This document shows, piece by piece, positions 12,496-22,360 of a DNA stretch of 64,000 bases. The stretch is taken from positions 1,568,035-1,632,034 of the forward strand of contig BDGG01000012.1 in the NCBI GenBank assembly GCA_001949185.1, in the 5' to 3' direction. Each line of letters begins with the position of its first letter. Within the stretch, counting starts at the first letter, position 1. Made by a program: the position numbers and the translations under genes. The stretch is from Ramazzottius varieornatus (lineage: Eukaryota > Tardigrada > Eutardigrada > Parachela > Ramazzottiidae). A model generated the notes under the pieces. It was not told the origin of the DNA, made no database searches, and was given only the letters and a program-made list of their open reading frames with translations.

Positions 12496-13673
12496 CTTTC
12501 CTCGGAGTTCTTCCTTGTTCTGCTTTACCTGATTGAGAGTCCTGTTATTCCTGTATCTGGAATATTCAATATGTCCGAGAAGACGATGGGAAAATCGTGC
12601 AGTGCTGCCAGTACAACAGCTGTGTCATGTCATGATGTCATGTAAGCTGCGTTATGGGTGAGGTCAAGCGAGTTGATTATAGAGATTAATTTGCCACTCC
12701 CGTTCACTTTGCAACTGTAGCTACGGCCTTGCTCCGCCCCTTTCGTGACGTGTAACCACATTTTGCTTTCCGGAGCTCCCCTTATTTTCGAAAAGTAGTA
12801 ATCGGAGTTACGGTTGGCTCGCATTGGGAAGCATGGTGGCTGCCCAACTATTCAAAGTTCTGATCAGCTGCTGCGCTTATGAGTGACGTTACAACTCATC
12901 TTAGCTACAGTGGGACTTTCATCTGGCGGTGGCAACTTAATGTCTGTAATACAGATGAACTGTAGTGTCTTTTGATTAACGTAATCATTCACGTAATGAG
13001 CAATAACATATAACATTCGCCTCGCCTAAAATTTGTTTTCCGAATTCCAAGTAACTCGGACCGAGTTCTTCCTCCGGGTTCCGAACTTTCGGTCATGTAT
13101 TTGCAGCGTTTTCCCAGCGAAGTTTCCTCCCGTTACGGATTTAAATTAGCAGATAGTAGACCTTTTTAAACGTCTAGCCAACTAAATTCAAGAACAACCA
13201 AGGAGCCCAGACTTCAAGATCCCCGACCAGGAAGTTCGCGAAATGGTTGCTTCTAAAAGCCTGTGATCTATGATCACGAGATCGCAGCATCTGAACAACT
13301 ACCGAGAACCGTATTACTCTACCCACGCGAAACACGAACTCGTCAGCGAGCGATCTTGCTTACATTTCAGCAGGGTTTTTCAACTACAGTCCACTCGTTC
13401 GACATGTACTCCTATTTTTTCGATTTCAAGGCCGTAAATTCAGCCAAACCACAGAAGGGTCTGCCGTTGGTGACCGAAAATTGCTGTCAAACCATTGATT
13501 GCTTGTTCACTGACAGCAGCAACCTGGTGCGCAAATTTTACGCACGTTCCGTCGGTCATGTAGCGTTTGAAAGAATTTAAGCAACGTTTTCGTCTCGTTC
13601 TATTATCCTGGGAAGGTTTTCATGGACGAATTACAGAACGGATTAAGGCTTCGTTCGACAGAAGGGAATCCTG
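12496..13673. other. Intergenic region upstream of CDK7
   Basis: No gene is supported. A 105-codon plus-strand frame at 13263-13580 has no recognisable motif. A GTCATGTCAT element lies at 12624-12633, about 130 bp upstream of the CDK7 start codon. Confidence 0.5.
12624..12633 (+). promoter_or_regulatory. GTCATGTCAT motif, copy 1
   Basis: Exact 10-mer inside a longer TGTCATGTCATGATGTCATG stretch, upstream of CDK7. It is one of four exact copies in this window, all intergenic. Confidence 0.35.
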
Positions 13674-14336
13674 ATGGAGCATATCCTACGGATAAACAGC
13701 GAACAGCGAAAGCTACTTCCGGTGAAGATCTGCGACCGCTGTATCCTTCTATCCCGAGAACTTGACTTACTTACGACCGAGATGGCGTCTGTTTCTGCTC
13801 CAACCATCGGATCGAATGTTGCTCGTCAAGGAAGGACCCACGATAGACCAACGTTGGAGGAAAAGCGGAACATATTGGAACTGTACCCGTCACAGGTAAA
13901 ACCGTCCACTCTTGCATGATTATCTAGAGTTGCGCACCACACCAGCCAATAATAATGGAAACGTGCGCCAGTGTGAAAACGGATGTTCCACGTTCTGTTT
14001 GCAAAGTTCCCAAATCCTATTGACCTTTCTTTGTAGATGAACAGGAAGGAAGTTATGGCGATGTTCAATATCCGTTCTATACGAACGATTTCAAACATGA
14101 ACAAGCAGCGGGAGAAGATCCTCGCTCTACCTGAGAATACCCCTGGGAAAAGCTTTGTATCCAGAAAACGGAAGTTCGAAGTGCTGGATGGGTTGCTAAC
14201 GTTCTCAAAAGCAATCAGTTGCAGACGGTGGGTCTACAAGGTAAGACTTCACTACAATTGGTAAGATGTCTGATGCTTAGTCTGGGTTATTAATCAGGGA
14301 GTACATTTCGAACGAGTGGACTGTAATAAGAAATAG
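13674..14336 (+). CDS. Small CENP-B/pogo-type helix-turn-helix protein
   Basis: Three exons join in phase: up to 13895, 14037-14240 and 14298-14336. The protein contains TLEEKRNILELYPS, then MNRKEVMAMFNI and TISNMNKQREKIL. This is the pattern of the first helix-turn-helix of CENP-B and of Tigger/pogo transposases. It is followed by KRKFEVLDGLLTF, like the start of the second HTH. A stop follows soon after, and no DDE catalytic domain was found downstream. With the ATG at 13674 the product is about 154 residues; with the ATG at 13782 it is 118. It could be a truncated transposon remnant or a domesticated DNA-binding protein. I favour a remnant, but the splice sites are intact. Confidence 0.45.
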
Positions 14337-14535
14337 AAGACAGAAAAAAAGTAGTACGAAATATACTTAATCACCGGTGTGAAAACATGTAATAAAAACT
14401 GCGGGTCGGTTCCTAGATGGACGTCATCAAGAAGGGATCGACACCGTGGTGCCCAGCGGAACCCAGAAATTTTCACATTTATTTGGCACAATTGCAAATA
14501 ATATTACTAAAAACTCAGCCAAACTTCTTCTGGCG

Positions 14536-15060
14536 TCAATGACAGCAATCCGCATTTTGATCAGGTCCTGCCCGGCGCCATCCGAAAAGACAATAGCCTG
14601 TTCCAATACCAAAGCAGGTTGCCATTCCCAGCCAGACATTATACGTCATGAATACGAGCATTAGGGAGTACCCCAGGAGGAACTGTAACATATGGAGCAC
14701 CGTTTGGAGAAGGTGGCCGCGATCGCAGATATGGCTGACGATGCTTCTTCTGGAGATCACTCTGACTTTGCCATCTGGTCCATCCACTTCTATACCATTC
14801 ACATTCTGACGTCGTCCATGTTCGTTTCCACCCTCTCGCCGTAGCAAATAGGAACGGAAAGCTTTTAGCATCTCAAAGACGATACCTAGGACCAATACAG
14901 CAAAGCACGAACCAACCATTCCACCCACTGTCGTCACTTTCCATGCATCGAATAGGATCACTTCGTCGGTCCCAAAGTGGAATGACATGGACATGGAGTG
15001 TCCTCCGGCTCCGTGTACGTGCTGGGAATGATCCTCACCAGGAGCCGTATCAGCTTCCAT
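14536..15060 (-). CDS. CTR-type high-affinity copper transporter, paralogue A
   Basis: A CTR/SLC31 copper(I) channel subunit that acts as a trimer in the plasma membrane or endosomes. Single exon, 174 residues. The N-terminus is His/Met rich (HSQHVHGAGGHSMSMSFHFG), typical of copper-binding ectodomains. TM1 is about residues 42-64. TM2 holds the MxxxM signature (MLVFM). TM3 holds GxxxG (GIGTG). The C-terminus ends CCH, resembling the HCH copper-transfer motif. The ATG at 15060 gives the normal length, although the frame is open a little further upstream. It is divergently paired with paralogue B at 15862. Confidence 0.93.
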   Translation of the reverse strand: MEADTAPGEDHSQHVHGAGGHSMSMSFHFGTDEVILFDAWKVTTVGGMVGSCFAVLVLGIVFEMLKAFRSYLLRREGGNEHGRRQNVNGIEVDGPDGKVRVISRRSIVSHICDRGHLLQTVLHMLQFLLGYSLMLVFMTYNVWLGMATCFGIGTGYCLFGWRRAGPDQNADCCH

Positions 15061-15861
15061 ATTGACGGCAAGATCAGCTAGCTCGAGTAACAAGAGCGGT
15101 TAGAGCATATTGCGGACTCCGACAGCAAGGCGAGCAGGTGGTGGCTTGAAATAAGTAATGAGGAGAAACCATAAACATAAAGGAAAGAGATGTGGACGAA
15201 GGAATACGAGTATTTCAGCTAACAGATCAGCTGCCAGTAGATTTCTCTGTTCTCAAGGATGAGGAGGGGACTTGTAGATTCGCACGTACCTTTTGCAGTC
15301 CTCACGTGTAGCGTACCTGTAAGTAGAACAGTTAGCGGTAGGTGATAACGGGGGTCCGGGGAAATGCATATGGAGAAGCTGAATGAACTGCCGTATATAT
15401 AAATAATTGTAAAGAGCCGCGGTGAGACTTGTAGTAGAAAAATTAATGAAATAATTATCAATCAAGCGTAATTAGCCACATACCAGTGACATACGCAATG
15501 CATGACTCTCACGCCCTTAACTCTGCTTTGGTGGGTCCGGGTGACCTACCCACTGTCGTGAGCATCCTGTGTACGGTCCGGCGGTCTACTGAATTCCCAC
15601 CGCCTGAGCGGAAAGGGTCACCCGTCAAGGACCCATTTGCGGTTTAGTCAACAAAACAATGAAGTCATAAAATAACGAATGAAATTGAAAAGGCTGTTTT
15701 ACCTTTGTTCGACAGAAGAAATCTATGACGTCTGCGTTTGGAACTGAATCGTAATGGGAAATGCGCGATCGAATGAAAATTTCTGTGATCCTCTTTTCGT
15801 TTCCATACCCCAGTTCTTCGCACCTTGTGTTGCAGTCACTGTGGCTTGAGGATAATCTAGC
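15061..15861. other. Intergenic region shared by two divergent copper transporter genes
   Basis: This 801-bp stretch separates the head-to-head start codons of the two CTR genes. It may contain both promoters. A TATA-like run (TATATATAAATAA) occurs near 15394. No coding feature was recognised. Confidence 0.5.
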
Positions 15862-16416
15862 ATGGCGCAAAACCACACACGTCACGGGAGAGAAGACGCT
15901 GCAGCAGGAGTTGATCTCGCGATGAAGATGGACATGGATATGATGCCAATGTACTTCCACTTCGATCTCCCTTCCCATATCCTCTTCAAAACATGGAGCC
16001 CTCAGACGACGGGAGAAATGGTTGGAGCGGCAATTGCCGTGTTCTGCCTGGCAGTCACCTACGAAGCACTGAAGCTTGGGCGTCAGATCCTGCATGCGAA
16101 CGAAGCGAAGAACAAGCGACGACGAACTGTCAGCACTGAAAGCCTTCCTGCTGCACCAGCTGATATTCCCCATGGCTCTGTCAAGCATGACTTAGTGTCT
16201 ACCCTCCGAGCAATGTTTCGCTGGATGCATCTTCTGCAAACCATATTACATGGGATTCAGTTCGTGATAGGATACTGGTTGATGTTGGCAGCCATGACAT
16301 TCAGTGTGTGGCTCTTCATCGGGATGGTTCTTGGGACCATGTTTGGGTACTTCCTGTTCCACTGGAACCCTGCGAACGATGGCTACATGAACTTACAAAA
16401 CGACCACTGTCATTAA
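15862..16416 (+). CDS. CTR-type high-affinity copper transporter, paralogue B
   Basis: Second SLC31/CTR family member, single exon, 184 residues. The ectodomain has the methionine cluster MKMDMDMMPMYFHFD. TM1 is about residues 48-72, TM2 carries MLAAM (MxxxM) and TM3 carries GTMFG (GxxxG). The C-terminus ends DHCH, giving the HCH motif seen in animal CTR1. The cytosolic loop between TM1 and TM2 is basic (KNKRRR). It is more Met-rich than paralogue A and so looks more like a surface importer, but that is inference. The two copies lie head to head and are clearly diverged, so the duplication is not recent. Confidence 0.94.
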   Translation: MAQNHTRHGREDAAAGVDLAMKMDMDMMPMYFHFDLPSHILFKTWSPQTTGEMVGAAIAVFCLAVTYEALKLGRQILHANEAKNKRRRTVSTESLPAAPADIPHGSVKHDLVSTLRAMFRWMHLLQTILHGIQFVIGYWLMLAAMTFSVWLFIGMVLGTMFGYFLFHWNPANDGYMNLQNDHCH

Positions 16417-16896
16417 CAGTTTCTTTCTGATACTTTCCCATATTGAGACACTGTTTCCTTCAGAGTCCTTCTCGCGTGTTTGCTGTGTTATTAACCTCAA
16501 CCTGTCATTCCCAGTTTTCTTTCCATTTTCGAAATGATACTCTGTGTTCAGTTTGATTTTTTCCGATTCAGTATTTTCTCAGGTTAGTTTCTTTACCCAA
16601 CAGGTCGAACTAACCGTCCTAAGCAAAACGAGAATCACAAATAAGCCTTCGGCAGGTCGCAGTTTGGCTCAATGTCGAAAATTTTCATAACATCCGCGTC
16701 TCCATTCGTAATGCACTGCATGATATGTTGGAGTAAAAGTGACAGCACACGCCAGTTAACCGCAAGAAATACGAGAGAAATGTTCCAAGAATGTTAGAAT
16801 CACCGCTCTGGCAATATCTCCATCAAGATCCAAGAAAGACCCCCGATGCTAGGTTCGTCAGTTCGAGTGCTGCGAGCTCGCGTGGAAACCTGTCCT
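16417..16896. other. Intergenic, nothing recognised
   Basis: Lies between the convergent 3' ends of CTR paralogue B and the Asterix gene. No coding or repeat feature was identified. Confidence 0.6.
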
Positions 16897-17848
16897 TCAC
16901 CAGTTCGCCGTAAGCGGGAACGGGTTCTGAAGGTACGACATAACCAAAGCCGAGATCGAGAGCCTACAACAGAAAGTTTCTTAAAGTTTCTTATAGTTTC
17001 TTATAGATATGAAAAGTGACGACCGGTCACGAACCGGGCAACTTCCGGTTGCGAACTTGGGACATCTAGCCTACCGAGCAACTTCTTCCTTCTTCACCAG
17101 AGCTCTGTACTGACTTACATGAAACTGCTGAGAACCTGCTTCGAGTCATCAAAGGAAGCATTCCGTCCAAGGCTTCGGGCGTTTGCGAAACCGACAAGAG
17201 AGCAAAACAGCGCAAGCCAAGCGCACAGTTTTATCTGGGGAAGAAAGAAAACAGTCACCATATGAGAGGCACGCCTTCAGCGACGGTGATGATACTTAGT
17301 ATTTCGAAGTGGATACACACCCGTCCCATCAGACCGGCCATGCTGAGACCCATCCCGAGGATATTCATGATGTCTGCAAAAGAGACTCTGATGTACAAAG
17401 CGCAGAACTTGCCGTCAGAGGACTCAAAGTAGAAGTGCTGGTCAGTAAATTGTAAGATAGAAACTTCCGCACTGCCAATGACCCGTACAAACGATGCGGT
17501 GCAGTGCGAGTTGGTCATTCAAGGTCTGCCTTTCGTCATCAGTTCTCACCCGTTATGAAGTCATCGTATGGAATGATGGCGAAGTCCGGCTTGTACCTGC
17601 AGAGCAGAATTCCTCAGGCTGGCTGAAATTCGAACATCCCGAAAGCGATTTCGCGATCGGTTTCGAGCACACTCTACCCAACGATGACAGGTCCCACGGG
17701 CTCTTACGTCCAAACCGTTCCCGCTACGTTATGTGTTATCGTTCGTATGAGCGGACTTGTGATCACGTACAAGAAGATTGACGAAGCCGTACCATCGGAA
17801 CATTAAGTAGCCAAGCTTACCGTTTGATCTTGTTGGGTCGGCGTACAT
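16897..17848 (-). CDS. WDR83OS: Asterix / WDR83OS, PAT-complex subunit
   Basis: Asterix pairs with CCDC47 in the PAT intramembrane chaperone at the ER translocon. Five small exons join in phase: 17821-17848, 17549-17612, 17321-17373, 17119-17234 and 16897-16963, giving about 108 residues, close to the family's usual size. Diagnostic segments are DPTRSN, RYKPDF, DIMNILGMGLSMAGLMGR, KLCAWLALFCSLVGFANARS and the C-terminus LSISALVMSYLQNPFPL. It carries three hydrophobic segments. One oddity is an insertion (LGRNASFD) between FANARS and the conserved SSFMLSIS block. Intron 4 holds a short tandem repeat of AGTTTCTTA at about 16974-17005. The gene is divergent from HscB. Confidence 0.92.
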
Positions 17849-18233
17849 CAGCTTCCGATTTAGGGAATGAAATGGTCGCTGGCATCTTGTGGAAGGACTG
17901 AGGAATCCAGTAGACTTGTCCTCAAGAAGCAAGTTAAGGAACGAGGTATCGTTAAAATATACCAGGAGTCTCGCAAACAAACGTGGAGTCAGAGGAGATC
18001 TGCATCGATGCGAATGATCCTTCTAAGTTCCAACTACTGACTACGGCACTGGGGACGATCTGACGTCATTTTACGCAATTTCGGGACTGTATGCTGTGAA
18101 CATTTGATTTTTATTTTTACACGCTCCCAGTTTCCGTCCTCCGTAACTACTGTTTCCTGAAGTTCTTCATCTTCAGTACACTGACCAATCTGTAAGCAAG
18201 CGGAGTAATTGCAGGAAGCTAGAAGCTGCAGTT
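17849..18233. other. Divergent promoter region between Asterix and HscB
   Basis: A 385-bp gap between two divergent start codons. It contains a perfect CRE palindrome at 18061-18068. No coding exon was recognised. Confidence 0.5.
18061..18068. promoter_or_regulatory. CRE-like palindrome
   Basis: Exact TGACGTCA, the binding site of CREB/ATF bZIP factors in animals. It lies 166 bp before the HscB start codon and 213 bp before the Asterix start. Position supports a promoter role, but a single 8-mer is weak evidence. Confidence 0.35.
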
Positions 18234-18913
18234 ATGATCCAAGCCGTGCCGTGCGCGAATCTGTGCTGGACACTGCTCGGGCGAACCAACTTCCGGATCG
18301 TGAATCGCAGAGTGTTCCACCTTCTCTCTTCAGTATTTGCGCGTGAGAACTACTTTGACGTGTTCGATTTGCCACTATCTTACGAACTGCATACTTCTAA
18401 GGTGACGAAGCAATATCGCGAAAAACTGAAGCAACTGCATCCGGACAAATTCCACCAGAAAGCACAGGAGGAACAAGACTACAGGTATGGAGCGAGGATT
18501 AACCTGCATCATCACTTCCGCGTTGACGATTTTCCTTCGTTTCCAGTGAATCTCAGAGTCGGTTGATAAACCAGGCCTACAACACACTGAAGAATCCGTA
18601 TACTCGCGGCCTACACATGCTCGAACTCCAGGGCATCCTGCTTGAAGAAGACAAGCTAGACTTCAGCAGTGAGTTCCTGACGGAAGTTTACGATATTAAC
18701 GACGAGCTAAGTGAAACTAAAGACCATAGTCGTCTCAAGCAGATAAAGCAGCAAAACGACAGCAAAATTACAGAGCTCGTGCGAAAGATCACCGCAGCGT
18801 TCGAAGGACGTCAGCTGGACAATGCTAAAAGATTCCTGATGGAAATGAAATATCTTTATAGTATATCAGAGCGGATAAAACAGCTAGAACTAGAGCTGGG
18901 AATCGTTCAATAA
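18234..18913 (+). CDS. HSCB: Mitochondrial Fe-S co-chaperone HscB (DNAJC20)
   Basis: J-domain co-chaperone that brings ISCU to the mitochondrial Hsp70 for Fe-S cluster transfer. There are two exons, 18234-18484 and 18547-18913, joined in phase (AG|T), giving about 205 residues. The J domain starts at NYFDVFDLPLSYEL and has the HPD tripeptide in LKQLHPDKFH. The C-terminal HscB oligomerisation domain is clear: INQAYNTLKNPYTRGLHML, then FLTEVYDINDELSE and FEGRQLDNAKRFLMEMKYL. The basic, acid-poor first 30 residues fit a mitochondrial presequence. I saw no N-terminal zinc-binding CxxC pairs as in human HSCB. Confidence 0.95.
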
Positions 18914-18957
18914 AGAAGAGCATCCATACCGTAACTACCGTTTCGTTCAATGTAGAT

Positions 18958-19924
18958 CTATTTCTTTCCACTGGACTTCGTCGACAACAAGGAAGGCATA
19001 TCGTAGTTCAGTCCCATCTTCTTCAAGTGTTCCTTCTTCTTACGTAGATTTTTGTCCATTCTTTCGACTCGCTTGGTATGCTCGTCGTCTGTAACATTGC
19101 GGTTATGCTCGAAACGTTTCCTGGCATTGTTGCGGGGAACATGGAAGCGGCGATGGCAGTTCTTGAACGTGTCGGCGTGGACCTTCTCCGACGGAATAAA
19201 CTTACCTGTAAAAGCAACCATGCAATTGCCGCATGTTCACCCTCCCGATATCAACCAACATTACTAACGGTTGTACTTACATTTGAATAACTTCTCATAC
19301 ATGAGATAGTTATTCATAGTATCCGCTGCGATCTTCGCGACTTCGCTGTGTTCGAATTCAATGAATCCATACCCTTTGCTTCTTCCGGTCTGCAAGAAAA
19401 GCAAAACCTACAGGTGTAGCTCAAGCATTTGTGTACCGAAATTGATGAAGATATGGTAAACCTAAGATCAGTAAACGGTAAAACCAAATGGACGAATTCA
19501 TAATTACAAAATTCGTTATTTTCAATCAACTGTTACCTTTTTGCTGCGAGAAAGCTTCAGTCGGGTTATCTTGCCAAACTGGGAAAAGAACTTTCGCAAG
19601 GGCTCCTCCGCAAAGCCGTGAGGGACGTGGCCGATGTAGATGACTCCAGGTAAGCTTTCTTGGTCCTTTTTAATCTAAAACAAAAACGTAAAAACGGTAA
19701 AATTATGTTCACTTCCGTTCCGTAGGCCATGTGAAAACAGACAAAGATGCCGATAAGCTCTGCTTCACCTGCTCATGCTTCTTCTTGACGAACTTCTCAA
19801 ACTCCTTCTGGTTTCCGGGATTCAAGGCGATCTGGTCTGTCGAGGCTTCCGAAGGCCACTGCACATCTTCATCCGTGACCGAGCTGGTATCCAACGACAT
19901 CTCCGACTCCTGATCCGAATCCAT
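18958..19924 (-). CDS. NIFK: NIFK-like nucleolar RRM protein
   Basis: NIFK is a nucleolar protein of pre-60S ribosome biogenesis; in vertebrates it also binds the FHA domain of Ki-67. Four exons join in phase: 19769-19924, 19537-19674, 19281-19389 and 18958-19205, giving about 216 residues. After an acidic N-terminus comes an RRM with RNP2-like VIYIGHVP and RNP1-like KGYGFIEF. Next is the family signature [17 protein letters not shown] and SEKVH. The C-terminus is a Lys/Arg-rich helix ending [10 protein letters not shown], which matches the family. Vertebrate NIFK is longer, and I saw no long phosphothreonine tail here. Confidence 0.92.
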
Positions 19925-20913
19925 TGTATCAAAGGTGAAGGTACTGACAGCGGTTCAGCGACAGCGTGGGCTACTGATACGGGCTCGATAGTCTTCTTGA
20001 TCACCACCTACCAGATGCGGACTTGACTCTCGACTCTCGACCTGACAGACTTGATGGCGACCTAACCTGGAAATCCTTGAAAACGTGAAGTGAAAATCTC
20101 AGCTGCTTTTTAAATGAGAAGTTTCGATCAATCAAAGAGCTCAAATCAAGGGTACGGTTGCGACGTGGACAAGCCTCACCAAGGCAGAGGAACCAGAGGG
20201 GGTACAGGAACGCGTACGTACGTCACGCCAGTCTTCCAATGATAAAGTCATTGCCGGACTAGCGACCATCAGAGATCGAGATCAGATGGATGACCTTGGA
20301 TGACCTTTAATTGCTTGGACAGACCGACAGTTCGGCCTTACCTGACAGATTGAGTCGTTGCCTATTAACTATGTATGCAGGTACATGAAGCGCCTGCGTT
20401 TGCGGCGTAGGTCCGGCAAGCACCCAAATATGGCTCACTGCAGAGCTACTACCGTAAGTAAGTATCGAACCACGTGAGCAAACGAACATGGCTCACGGGT
20501 GAGCAAGGCACGTGACACATAGAGCATTTCTGAATGGAATTCACCAGGTTATTGCGTAAGCAGCTTGATATCCCGTGCTCGACGAAGCTTAGCTTCCTTC
20601 CACCTGCTGCTTTCTCCTCGCCACCTGTGAACGCTCGGATTACTGGTGGACGTTAGCCTTGCAGTGTGCTGTGGAGTTTGCACGGTTCCATATGAGCGTG
20701 CTTCGACTGTGTATAACCTAGGAATCTTATCAATTTAACAGTTGAGTAACCGTAATGTAACCGACTCTGCCAGGGCGTGGTCTCTGTACGTATCAGACCA
20801 ATGATGTTGTTTGCTGTAGTGGTAAGTGCCTCTACCGCTTCCATGTTTTGCGCCTCTACGGTATATACTGCGGTTCCTCTACATTAGAGTTGCTGGAATT
20901 TTCAGTTGACTAG
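19925..20913. other. Intergenic / decayed repeat DNA
   Basis: No supported gene. The part just left of 20914 may include decayed upstream sequence of the hAT-type coding remnant, but no BED zinc finger or DDE motifs were found. Confidence 0.4.
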
Positions 20914-21701
20914 TGTGGGCGGAGCATAACGGAGCGATTGGCCGCAGCTACGACATAGCCTGCACTCGTAGCCAGCTGGCTGTACGTACGTGCCAGATGG
21001 CTGCCATGGGTAAATGGGAAAATACCCCTTACGCCCCTTATGTGCTGGAAGCGACAGCAAGAATCTCCAGTACTTTCGAGGGTCTTCTGTTGGACAACGA
21101 ACTGAATCCTCACGCACCAGCAGAAGGAAGAACGAACGGATGGACAAGGAAACTTTGGTACACCGAAAGCAAGACCCAGCTTGTTGCTGCGCTCACTGCA
21201 GCGAAAGCCAAAGTGGATCAAGTCTCCAAGGAACATCCTGAGTCTAAGTTCCTGATGGGGGTAAGAACTTTTGAGCCCACCCAGGCTGTGAGAATGATGG
21301 AAGACCGAGAATGGACCAACATGCGAGATACCATCCTTCCAAAGCAGGGCGTTACAGGGATAAGTCAAATCCCGATGGATGAGTGGAGGGTCTACCGGAA
21401 GATTGCTGAAGAAGTCATGTTCATCAACGCGGAGAACCTGGATTCGTTCTGGAGAAGCCACTCGAAGGAACTACCAGTCTTGCATGCTATTGCTCTCCAG
21501 AATATATGGACACCAGTTTATTCGGTGGAGGTTGAGAGATGTTTTAGTGTTATCAACTCGTTCTTTGGAAAAAAGCGATATCAGATGAAGAAAAATGATA
21601 TAGCAGTTCTGATGAGTTTTGCTTTCAATATGAGACGCTTGAAAGACTTTGACACGTTTGATAATAGTCTTCAACATATGGAATTGTACAATGCTGCCTA
21701 G
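20914..21701 (+). CDS. hAT-family transposase C-terminal part (fragment or domesticated)
   Basis: About 262 residues. The last 90 residues match the hAT dimerisation domain: SFWRSHSKELPVL, then IALQNIWTPVYSVEVERCFS and later FFGKKRYQM. The tryptophan and the ERxFS core are intact. The frame starts behind a usable splice acceptor at 20911-20913. Upstream stop codons mean the N-terminal zinc finger and the first catalytic acids are not in this exon. I could not find terminal inverted repeats or target duplications around it. It may be a truncated transposon copy or the last exon of a larger gene. The open frame of nearly 800 bp shows little decay. Confidence 0.65.
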
Positions 21702-22360
21702 TTATACAAAAAATTTGATCATGCTCAGTAAATAAGAAATTGCCATCAAGTTGTCTTTCGATTATCAGACTTCACTTCCACACGGTTACTTGTGTAAAAC
21801 TATAACAATTATATATTTCGTGATTTTCTGACGGCGCAAGTAACAATGCGGAACTGTAGTCAGCTAGTTCGTGAAGTTATGTTAATATGTATCTTTCTGT
21901 TTTGTCACGATTGTTGCTTGTCAGCGTAGAAAAGAGGGTTGCAGTTTCTTCCTCCGCATAACGTAATTTATGTGTGCTGGTGCGCGTCGGGCTGCAGTAG
22001 GTAGGTGCATGTCGTAGTTTAGTACCGCGCTCGGCATGCGCTCCTTCATTCGCTAAAATCGCCAAAATCTGACAATTTCCAGCAACTGTAGTTCCGGTTA
22101 GGAACTTAGGATCTTCTGTGGATCAGATGGAGATTTCCTGTCTTGTTTTTATCCGCAGCAAGTCTCACTCGGTGAACGGGTTTTGTCGAGGAAAGAAGAA
22201 GACCCAGATTTCTATAGAAACATCCGGGAAGTCGGGTAATTTGATAATAGAGACTTTCGAGGCGTTAAATTGTTCGACATTCGGTCCTGCATCGGGTTCT
22301 CGTGCTACTTACTTTGCGGATCTCCAAGACATCCATCTACAGCATCTAAAACTTCTGACA
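21702..22360. other. Intergenic / 5' leader of DJ-1 homologue
   Basis: No supported gene. The frame of the first DJ-1 exon stays open upstream to 22118, but the encoded sequence is unlike the family, so I treat it as leader. Confidence 0.5.

Noticed and set aside
16974-17005. Tandem AGTTTCTTA repeats in an Asterix intron
   Set aside because: Only about three imperfect units; ordinary intronic slippage.
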